From Luzula sylvatica (lineage: Eukaryota > Streptophyta > Magnoliopsida > Poales > Juncaceae), in contig OX326958.1 of assembly GCA_946800325.1 (NCBI GenBank), positions 30,108,314-30,172,313 on the forward strand: DNA of 64,000 nt. The letters are read 5' to 3'. Both the position numbers and the translations under genes were made by a program. The notes under the pieces are model-generated. The model was not told the origin of the DNA and did not search any database. It was given only the letters and a program-made list of their open reading frames with translations. Of this stretch, positions 24,355 through 32,703 are shown piece after piece (positions within the stretch are counted from its first letter, which is position 1; each line of letters begins with the position of its first letter).

Positions 24355-24915
24355 TGTCCGTTATAACGAACATAAAGTCCGTTACAACGGACCAAAAGTC
24401 AAACTAGCCGTTATGGCTGTTATATTCGAATTTTTACATACTCCGTTACAACGGAATATATGTCCGTTATAACGGAACCCTGTGTTATGTAGTTCGTTGT
24501 AACGGACTGACATGTCCGTTGCAACGGACATCATACTGAAAACTTCTCTTCAGTTTGAGTTTAATTCCCGTTGTAACGGAGTAAGTTCCGTTACAACGTT
24601 TATTGGTATTCCGTTGTAACGGATTGGTTAATCCGTTACAACGGATATGAAGGGAAGTATATTGAGCTGAAATGACTTCAATGTCCGTTATAACGAACAT
24701 ACATGTCCGTTGTAACGGACATATTTCTGTGACATCCTTCAAGTTTGATTTTAATTAGCGTTGTAACGGACCTTAGTCCGTTGCAACGCTTTTCTACGTC
24801 CGTTATAACGGATTGGTTAATCCGTTGTAACGGACTATACTGTGTTTTCTTTCTTGAATAGGACGAGCATGCCCGTTATAACGGACACTGAGTTCCGTTG
24901 TAACGGACATCCTTA
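24355..24915 (-). promoter_or_regulatory. Palindrome array in U3 of the 3' LTR
   Basis: About 18 copies of a palindrome CCGTTNNAACGG with central dinucleotide TA, GT, AC or GC, spaced irregularly in about 560 bases directly upstream (minus-strand sense) of the LTR TATA box. The half-site CCGTT/AACGG resembles plant MYB-type sites. The same array is at 35640-36195 and a related one at 28799-29213. Confidence 0.85.
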
Positions 24916-25005
24916 TTTCAGCATTTTATATCAATTCAGGATTTCGATTACATTTATTTGACTTTTGTTTTGAGTTTAATCATACATAAACAAGTTTAGG
25001 GATAC

Positions 25006-26354
25006 TGTTGGTTAATTCTAACCTAGAGGGGGGTAAATTTGGCAATCTAACTTATACTTAGTTTAGATTTAACCTAATTTACGGTGCGGAATAAATAATA
25101 ATTTAGATGATAAAGATGATACCGTACAAACACTTTGACACAAGATGTTTGTTTACGAAGTTCGGTAGGTGGTTGCTTTGTAGCTTTAACTCACCCTTTA
25201 CTCGCTTAATTGACCGATTCAATTATTTGCGAGTACCTACGTCTCCGGGAATGCCTTGTGCCTCTTTTTGGCTTTCGATTGAATTCCAACTCAACTCGAT
25301 TACAAGGATTTGCCTAGATCGATTTACACGCTTCTATCGATCTATAGCTTAGGCTCTTTACACTTTGTTGCACTAGCCTATTACACTTTTTCACTAATCG
25401 AGCTACAACGTGATCGGTCACGTGAGTGGGATACGATTAGTGGAGAATATCGAAAGTAGATCAACGATCTAAAGAGGTTTCTCAAGCTATCAATGGATAT
25501 AGATAATCACAGCTTAGGGTTTCTCTCTTTTTAGGTTTGAATGTTTGAAAATGAGGAAGTGGGAGAGAGAGACCCATGAAGGATTCTATTTATACTCTCT
25601 ATAGAAATCCTTCAGAAAACTTGTAGTGCGTTCGAACGCATACAGTCCGTTCGGAACGCACTTGAAGTTTGCACTAGCCGTTTCAAAATAACGTGCAAGT
25701 ACATCTTGGGTCCGTTCGAACGTACAATGTCCGTTCGTAACGGACTCAATTATACATAGCATTTTGCGTTCACAGGAACAAGAGTCCGTTCAACGCACTG
25801 AAAAGTGGGTGAACGGATTCCAGGTTGTCCGTTCGAACGCACATGTGTGTTCGTTCGAACGCACACATCCCTGTGACGTTTTCCGTTCACAGGAAGGATT
25901 GTCCGTTCAACGCACTCAGAAGGTGGGTGAACGGATTATAATTATCCGTTCGAACGGACATGATTGTTCGTTCGAACGTACACATCCCTGTGACACGTTT
26001 TGAGTTCGTTCAGAACGCACTTCTTGCTTGACTGAACTCTTTGTTATTTTGAACATGATTTTACTTGAGTTCTACTAGGTTTGTACCTATGGTTTATTTG
26101 TGGCGTATCCCACTCACGGAAGGCTTCAACATCTTGAGTCTTGATGTATTCCAATGGCCTTCCTTGTGTTCTTCTTTTCTTGTTTATGTTGAGACTTCAT
26201 GTCCTGATTCTTGATGTAATCCAATGAAGTCCTCCTTCACAAGTCCTCCTTCATCTTCGTATCGTACCTATGTTATCCTGCACTTTTCTGGATGTATACA
26301 TTAGTAATGACAGTGTTTTGAAATAATCAAACTATCAGGAAATTTGAACCAACA
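25006..26354 (-). mobile_element. Nested solo LTR of a related Copia family
   Basis: Starts TGTTGGTTAATTCTAACC and ends TTTGAACCAACA, 1349 bases, flanked by the 5-bp TSD GATAC (25001-25005 and 26355-26359). It has the same layout as the host LTR, including the short conserved block AGTTCGGTAGGTGGTTGC and a TATA box at about 25585-25594. Its palindromes have a CG centre (CGTTCGAACG) instead of TA/GT/AC/GC. No internal region is left, so it arose by LTR-LTR recombination or is a single-LTR remnant. Confidence 0.92.
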
Positions 26355-26394
26355 GATACCTATACTGTGTTTTGGTGATTAGATTGATATCCCA

Positions 26395-26525
26395 ACTTGC
26401 AGAATCTTCGATGTCTTGATTCCATGATTCTTCTACGTCTTGATCTTCTTTGCGAATCTTCGACGTCTTGTACTTCTTTGCGATTCTTCGACGTCTTATT
26501 CTTCTTTGCGATTCTTCGACTTCTT
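26395..26525 (-). repeat. Tandem repeat near the outer part of the LTR
   Basis: Four to five imperfect units around GATTCTTCGACGTCTT separated by TTCTTTGC. They are also present in the right LTR at about 36325-36460, so they belong to the LTR and lie far upstream in U3. Confidence 0.7.
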
Positions 26526-26633
26526 ATTGCATTTTGTACCTATATATATCCTATACACCAGTCTCGATAGATCTTGTTAGTAATATCGATATTGTTTTTG
26601 AGATAATCAAACAATCGGAAATTTGAATCAACA

Positions 26634-26650
26634 AACTCCCCCTTTTGATT
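26634..26650 (-). other. Polypurine tract
   Basis: On the minus strand AATCAAAAGGGGGAGTT lies directly against the inner end of the 3' LTR, where the plus-strand primer of an LTR retrotransposon is expected. Confidence 0.85.
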
Positions 26651-27147
26651 CATTTCAAAACAATGTCGATTTGGAGAGATGCATCGACTATTGAGGATCT
26701 TTCCAATGTGCTTATATTTTCTCCCCCTTTTTGAAAATGGATCAAAAGGGAACGGGAAACGAAAACACGAAAGAAAGCTCCCCCTAACTAATTGCATAAA
26801 GCAATTGTTTAGGCTTTTATGTAGTTGAACAACTCGCAAGTTTGAGTGATTTTTGATGAGAAAAATACAACATATATTTTTTGATTTTGGTAAGTGTAAT
26901 ATATAAGTTTTTTTTTTTTTTTTTTTTTTTTTAGGGAATTTGGGACACATTCAAACGTCAAATTTCATTTAATTAAACAACCATTTAGTTCAAATTACAT
27001 CATTCAAAACAAACATGCAATGCATACAATTACGTTTAAACAAAAGCAAAATACACTTCGAAAACATAGACATGATATGCCAATGGCTATTAAATTTGAA
27101 AAATAGTTTTAGGCTCTAATGAGCTAGGTAGGAACACACTCTCGTCT
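26651..27147 (-). other. Non-coding 3' internal region of the Copia element
   Basis: Between the extra ORF and the PPT. It contains a (T)24 run at about 26908-26932 and other purine-rich tracts in minus-strand sense (for example near 26720 and 26785), compatible with several PPT-like tracts. I see no gene in it. Confidence 0.5.
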
Positions 27148-28554
27148 CTAATCGTCTCCGGGTGAGTTATCGTTCTCATCATCATTATCATTGTTGAATC
27201 GGTTGAGACGACGGGTTATGGCATCTAGACGACGATCCATGTAGCTATAGGTCTCTTTGCGGAGGTTAAAAGCATGAGATCGGCTGAGTTGGTTGTCGGT
27301 GAGGAGCTCATCTCGGGCCGCGTTGACGGTAGTGCGGGTAAGTTGGTTATCGACGAGGATGTCATCTCGGGCCGTGTTTACGGTGTTGCGGGTGAATTCA
27401 TTATCCGCGAGAATGGTTTCTCGAGTTAGTGCATTGTCCGCGAGGATTTGATCGCGCAAATTTTCGGAATGTAGATTGGATGCCTCGAAAAGGGAACGAA
27501 TCTCGTCAAGAGTGAGCGACGGTTGAGTTCCCGAGCCGGAACTTTCACCCGGTTCTCCTATGGCTTGGCGTTTCCTTGGTCGCGATTGGTCCGGTGCGTT
27601 ATTTGCGTCTTGGGACGGTGGATCGAAACGAACCCACTCGGCGGGGATCTCCGGAAAGAAGTAAGGTCCGGCTCGGCGATCGTTAACGATATAGTGATCC
27701 GAGCGACCTCCGGATCTACTCTTGCGGGTGAGTTCGAGACTTTCGAGTCGATCCGGGTGCGCAAGGTTCTCGGTAGGAGTGACTCCGAGCGGCCATTCCG
27801 TGTCCGGTATGACTATACCCAATTTCACGCATGCCAATGAAATGATATGGCCATAGAGAAGAGAGGAGGTGTTTACCCGTAGAGCGTACTCCATGTGCCG
27901 AATGATGAGGTACGGGACATTAATGGTGGGCGAGTCTTGATACCAAAGGTTGTATATCAAGACCTTGTTTCGGCCGTCTAGATTGGTTTTGAGTTTGACG
28001 ACGGGAGCGAGGATGTTATTCCCGATTTGCCACGTGAATCGGAGATTAGGTTCATACTTGGTGGAGTACTCGTACTCGCGATCGTTGGTGGTAATCTTCT
28101 CGAGTTCGTCCGAGTCGTTGCCATGGTATGAGTCGCCGCGACTAATATAAAACTTTTCCCCACTATTTGACAAGCCCAACCATTCACGCAAATTTTCTTC
28201 GGAAATAACGATTTCCTTACCGAAGAGATAGCTCCGTATGAGGTTGTTGTCGTGATCATGGGTTGCGTGAGCATAGAATAGGCGAACTACTTCTTTGTAG
28301 TATGGGTATTGAAGATCACACAAACCTTGAATGCTCCAATTTGTGATTCGAGGTTGGACGGCCTCGCGTAGAGATATTGCTTCGGCCGGAAAGTCGATGT
28401 AGAAGCATGCACCTACCGCGCGATTGGCGAAGTCGTTTTGATATCTCCTAGCTTTAGTGATCGATTCATAGAGATAGTGATTCTCCGTGTTGTGAAACTC
28501 GAACCGACGGGCACCGGTGGGCATCGGACGCTTGCTTCTACTCTTTGTAGCCAT
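27148..28554 (-). CDS. Extra ORF in the envelope-like position of the Copia element
   Basis: Intact ORF of 468 residues between pol and the 3' LTR, same strand as pol. The N-terminal 250 residues are a globular region rich in aromatic residues (for example NWSIQGLCDLQYPYYKEVVR and YLFGKEIVISEENLREWLGL). This wording resembles the plant-transposon accessory domain found in other Copia and Gypsy elements; the assignment is from memory. The C-terminal part holds a proline/serine linker with a basic stretch (SRPRKRQ) and four repeats of about 18 residues built on ILADNxxTRxT, which should form a helical or coiled-coil rod, then an acidic tail. No signal peptide or membrane segment is visible, so a true envelope role is doubtful. 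Its promoter appears to be its own (28575-28621). It is open although pol is broken. Confidence 0.8.
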   Translation of the reverse strand: MATKSRSKRPMPTGARRFEFHNTENHYLYESITKARRYQNDFANRAVGACFYIDFPAEAISLREAVQPRITNWSIQGLCDLQYPYYKEVVRLFYAHATHDHDNNLIRSYLFGKEIVISEENLREWLGLSNSGEKFYISRGDSYHGNDSDELEKITTNDREYEYSTKYEPNLRFTWQIGNNILAPVVKLKTNLDGRNKVLIYNLWYQDSPTINVPYLIIRHMEYALRVNTSSLLYGHIISLACVKLGIVIPDTEWPLGVTPTENLAHPDRLESLELTRKSRSGGRSDHYIVNDRRAGPYFFPEIPAEWVRFDPPSQDANNAPDQSRPRKRQAIGEPGESSGSGTQPSLTLDEIRSLFEASNLHSENLRDQILADNALTRETILADNEFTRNTVNTARDDILVDNQLTRTTVNAARDELLTDNQLSRSHAFNLRKETYSYMDRRLDAITRRLNRFNNDNDDENDNSPGDD

Positions 28555-28574
28555 TGAATGTGAAAAGAGGGATT

Positions 28575-28621
28575 TTAGGGTTTTTTAGAGAGAAATGGAG
28601 AAGAGAAGAGGGGTTTTATAG
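28575..28621 (-). promoter_or_regulatory. Putative internal promoter of the extra ORF
   Basis: Minus-strand CTATAAAAC (28613-28621) is a good TATA box about 60 bases before the ATG at 28554. It is followed by a pyrimidine-rich leader and AAACCCTAA (28575-28583), a telo-box typical of plant core promoters. Confidence 0.55.
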
Positions 28622-28798
28622 ATTAGATTTTCGGTTTTTAGAAGAGTATAGGCTTAGATTTAGAGGTTATGGGGAAGTTTTTTTTTTTTCCAGTTTTTAG
28701 GGGGTTTTTGGAAGAGAAAACGTTTTCACGAGAGATGGAAGTGGAGAGAGTGGAGAGAGAAACCAACAGTCTCAGGTTTTCTAGGCAGTTTTCTCGAA

Positions 28799-29213
28799 GT
28801 CCGTTACAACGGAAGTGTAGTTCCGTTATAACGCAGTACTGCTAGGGTTTCAGGAAACTGATATTTTCAATAGTCCGTTACAACGCTATAGGTCCGTTGC
28901 AACGGAACTCTGATTTGGGCGAAATTTCACTTGTCCTGCAGAAGTGCGTTGCAACGGAATTGTTCCGTTATAACGCAAATGTCCGTTGTAACGCTTTGGT
29001 TCATGCGTTGTAACGGAGGTATATGGTTTGAAAGGTGTTTCAGTGTAAGGTTGTCCGTTGTAACGCAGTGACATCCGTTATAACGGAGTGGGAGTGTTCG
29101 TTACAACGGATTGGTTGATCCGTTATAACGGAACTCATCATTTCAGCAGGGTTTGGCTCGTGTCCTGAAGTTCCGTTGTAACGCACATTGGTGCGTTATA
29201 ACGGACATAGTTC
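28799..29213 (-). promoter_or_regulatory. Internal palindrome array upstream of the extra ORF
   Basis: About 14 copies of CCGTTNNAACGG-type palindromes (many with one half-site ending CGC instead of CGG) in about 415 bases. They lie directly upstream of the putative TATA box of the extra ORF, the same layout as in the LTR U3. Nothing between pol and this ORF is coding. Confidence 0.8.
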
Positions 29214-29416
29214 TGTGATGAGTTTGCTAGATTTTGATTTTCGATGAGAATGGTGTTTCCAAAAATTCCAAAAACTTATAGTTTATTCAAAATAGGTTTT
29301 ATAGATGTGAAATCATGTCTTGTGAAAAGAATTGGTTTACAAATAGTACGACATGAGAATACGAGTTGTTCATTGATAATTGATGATATTTATATATATG
29401 AATTTTGATGCTAAAT

Positions 29417-30190
29417 TTAATCTTTGAGATAGAGCATACCGAGTTTTAGTCTTAGAACGGCGAATTGAGCAAAGGGTAGAGCTTTAGTGAAGATGTCGGC
29501 GATTTGATCGAGCGTGTCTACCCGTTCGAGTTTGACGTCCTCTTTTTCCACGTGGTCTCGAATGAAATGATGACGGATGTCTATGTGCTTTGTCCGCGAG
29601 TGGTGTACGGGATTTTTCGAGATACATATTGCGCTATTATTGTCGCACAATATGGGGATTTTTCGAAAATTTAGCCCGTAATCGCCAAGAGTTTGATTTA
29701 GCCATAGTAGTTGGGCACAACAACTTCCCGCCGCTACATATTCGGCCTCGGCCGTTGATAGGGCAACGGAGTGTTGTTTTCGGCTTGACCACGAGACGAG
29801 TGACCCGCCCAAGAATTGGCAAGTTTCACTCGTACTTTTGCGATCAACCCTAGAACCGGCAAAGTCCGCATCCGTGTACCCTATCAAGGTGAGATTTCCA
29901 CTATGACCATACCAAATCCCTAAGTCGATAGTCCCCTTAAGGTATCGAAAGATGCGTTTTACCGCGGTATAATGGGATACCTTAGGGTTCGCTTGGAACC
30001 GGGCACATAGACATACGGCAAACATAATATCGGGTCTACTTGCCGTAAGATATAATAAACTACCAATCATACCTCGATATTCCGTTATGTCGAATGATTC
30101 TCCATCCTCATCCGCATCTAACTTGGATTCCTTAGCCATGGGTGTATCACTCGTCTTTGTTTGATCTAACCCGAATCGTTTGAGGTCCAA
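29417..30190 (-). pseudogene. pol: Copia pol, RNase H and end of RT (third reading block)
   Basis: Carries the C-terminal RT block (RGMIGSLLYLTASRPDIMFA) and the Copia RNase H domain: YTDADFAG, a STAEAEYVA block, CDNNSAICISKNP, and RTKHIDIRHHFIRDHVEK, ending ADIFTKALP. It lies in a different frame from the RT block upstream; the shift falls around the (A)6 run near 30191-30197. It ends at a normal stop, so this is the true C-terminus of pol. Confidence 0.9.
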
Positions 30191-31500
30191 GAAAAAATTC
30201 TTCGGTGAGTGTATTTGGATTGGTTGACGAATATTCCCTCGGAGGATTGCTTGACTTGAAGTCCAAGAAAAAATGTGAGCTCCCCCATCATGCTCATGGC
30301 AAATTCACTATGCATAAGAATAGAAAATTCTTCGGCGAGTGCCGGGTCACTAGATCCAAATATAATATCATCGACATAAATTTGAATAAGCAAAATAGAT
30401 TCTCCCTTTTTACGTGTGAAGAGAGTAGTGTCGGTTTTACCGCGCTCGAATCCGTTGGTTAATAAGAAGGTTGATAGACGTCCATACCACGCTCGAGGGG
30501 CTTGTTTCAACCCATATAGGGCTTTCGAAAGCTTACACACGTGATTCGGGTATTTTGGATCTTTGAATCCCGGGGGTTGCTCGACGTAGACTTCTTCTTC
30601 AATTTCCCCGTTTAGGAACGCACACTTCACATCCATTTGATAGAGCGTGAATCCTTCGATGGCGGCGTAAGCCAAGAGTAGTCGTATCGATTCCAAACGA
30701 GCGACGGGAGCAAACGTTTCTTCGAAGTCAATACCTTCTTGTTGTTTGAACCCTTGAGCTACAAGTCTCGCCTTGTTTCGTACTACGTTTCCGTGCTCGT
30801 CTAGCTTGTTTCGATAGATCCATCGAGTGCCGATTATGGACCTTGTCGTTGGTCTTGGTACCAAGGTCCATACTTGATTTCTCTCAAATTGCTCTAACTC
30901 TTCTTGCATGGCCAAAATCCAATCATCGTCATTATTGGCCTCTTTGAATGATTTCGGTTCGATATGTGAGAGGTAAGCACAATGAGCTACGTAGTTGTGA
31001 ATCCGAGACCTAGTCCTAACACCTTCCCTTGGGTCTCCTACGATGTTAGAGAGAGGATGTGCCGATACCTCCCTAAGAACTTCGGGAATTTGGTATTGAG
31101 GTTCCATTTCTTCTTCCTCTTGATTTTCATGGTCGATTTGGTTTTCCACTTCATCAAGAGTGATGTCGAAAAATCTTCGCTCGAGAGATTTGGATCCTTG
31201 AGGTACCTCTCCTTTTTCTTCTTCTTGAGTACCTACATTTTGAATACCTTTCTCGGCTTCTTTGTTAGTTTCATCGAAATGTACGTGTACGGACTCACAC
31301 ACTATATGTGAGGATTTTATGTAAATCCGATACGCTTTACTTGTACTTGAATATCCAACAAAAATTCCCTCAAGCGACTTTGGATCAAGTTTGTCTATAT
31401 TATTTGATTCATCTAAAATGAAACTTTTGCACCCAAATACTCTCATATACGAGATGTTTGGATTTTTCCCATACCATAGCTCATAGGGCGTTTTCTTCAA
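30166..31500 (-). pseudogene. pol: Copia pol, integrase C-terminus and reverse transcriptase (second block)
   Basis: Begins just after the in-frame TGA at 31519-31521 and keeps the frame of the block upstream. It contains the end of integrase ([29 protein letters not shown]), an acidic linker and the RT domain ([64 protein letters not shown], catalytic YVDDIIFGS). The reading frame is lost at about 30190 by a small indel and ends in foreign codons. Confidence 0.9.
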
Positions 31501-31518
31501 AAATGGCCTTAGGCTAAG

Positions 31519-32550
31519 TCAATTTACGACATGACACGCGGTGTTAACCGCTTCGGCCCAAAGATATTTTGGAGAAGGATGCTCATTTAGCATGGTACGA
31601 GCAAGTTCGATTAACGTTCGATTTTTACGCTCAACTACACCATTTTGTTGAGGTGTGCGAGGAGCGGAAAATGCACGTATATATCCCTTAGTGTGGCAAT
31701 ACTCATCAAACTTTGCATTTTTGAATTCACCTCCATTATCACTACGAATTGTAATAATGGATGTGTTTCTTTCGTTTTCGACACTCGTGCAAAATTTAAT
31801 GAATATGTCACACGTTTCACTTTTGTGAAGTAAATAATATACCCAAGTAAAGCATGAATAATCATCAACAATTACGAACATATACCTTTTATTACCTAGA
31901 CTCGAGACGCTCATTGGTCCACAAAGGTCGAGATGGATGAGTTGGAGTGGTCGATTTGTCGTGACGGTATCTTTGGATTTGAAACCGGAGGACTTCGTGT
32001 GCTTACCCTTTTCACACGCATCGCATAGTCCCTCCAATTTGAGTTTATGAGATGGCAAACCCCTAATGAGTTCCTTTTTGGATAACCGGTGAATCGTCTC
32101 CATGCATATGTGGCCTAGTCTCCTATGCCACAATCGTGAAGTCGATTCCGATGCGGTGAGACAATGGATTCCCGGCACGAAGGATTCAAAATCGAAGTAG
32201 TACAAATTCTCATGTCGGGTTCCTTTGCACACCGTAGCATTGTCTAAAGTTCGATCAATTAAGCACGATGATTGATCGAATTTTACACAATAACCGGCAT
32301 CACATAATTGGCTTATGCTAATTAAGTTATGTTTTAGCCCTATCACAAGGTAGACATTTTCTAAAGTCCAATTAGTGGTTCCTATAGAACCGGTGCCTAC
32401 AATTTTACCTTTTTGGTTTCCCCCGAAAGTTACGTCTCCTCCCTTGAAGGGTTTTAGAGATTTGAACATTTCTCGGTTCCAAGTCATGTGTCTAGAACAA
32501 CCACTATCTAGACACCATTTCGATGACTTGTTTGAAGAACTTAGACACAT
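31519..32550 (-). pseudogene. pol: Copia pol, protease and integrase (first block)
   Basis: Protease active site DSGCSRHMT near the start, followed by the integrase zinc motif (HRRLGH...CDACEKGKH) and the catalytic core with LDLCGPM, DNGGEF and the Glu in VVERKNRT. The frame stops at TGA 31519-31521 and continues unchanged after it, so a single nonsense change separates this block from the next. The start at 32550 directly follows an intron-like acceptor (see 32551-32703). Confidence 0.9.
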
Positions 32551-32703
32551 CTACAAGAAATTCATATTAGTTCAAAGTAAAAAGGAAATTAATCTAATAT
32601 GAATTCCTATACTCATACCCCCCCTCAATATTTGGCTTATGGTAATGGTAGTAGGATGAGGGAGAGAGTTGTCACACATGACTTAGGTCATTTTAGGTCC
32701 TAC
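32551..32703 (-). other. Gag-pol junction: candidate intron
   Basis: Minus-strand sequence GTAGGACC (donor, 32703) to TTTCTTGTAG (acceptor, ends 32551), 153 bases, T-rich near the 3' end with CTAAT about 18 bases before the AG. It contains the gag stop TAA (32683-32685) and further stops. Removing it would keep phase (donor after a full codon, acceptor before a full codon). This is inference; a decayed junction is the alternative. Confidence 0.4.

Larger units (their letters stand above)
23744..26633 (-). repeat. 3' LTR of the Copia element (interrupted)
   Basis: The LTR is about 1536 bases once the nested solo LTR at 25006-26354 and one copy of its TSD are removed. The match to the right LTR is nearly perfect. 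The TATA box (CTATAAATAG on the minus strand) is at about 24306-24315. Confidence 0.95.

Noticed and set aside
27523..28274. Antisense and shifted frames over the extra Copia ORF
   Set aside because: Shadows of the 468-codon ORF with no independent support.
27148..28554. True viral envelope protein
   Set aside because: No signal peptide, membrane span or fusion-peptide-like segment visible; position alone does not justify the name.
24355..29213. Regularly repeated palindromes that could suggest a CRISPR-like array
   Set aside because: Spacing is irregular, repeats are 12-base palindromes, and they lie in plant LTR promoters; CRISPR arrays are not expected in a plant nuclear genome.
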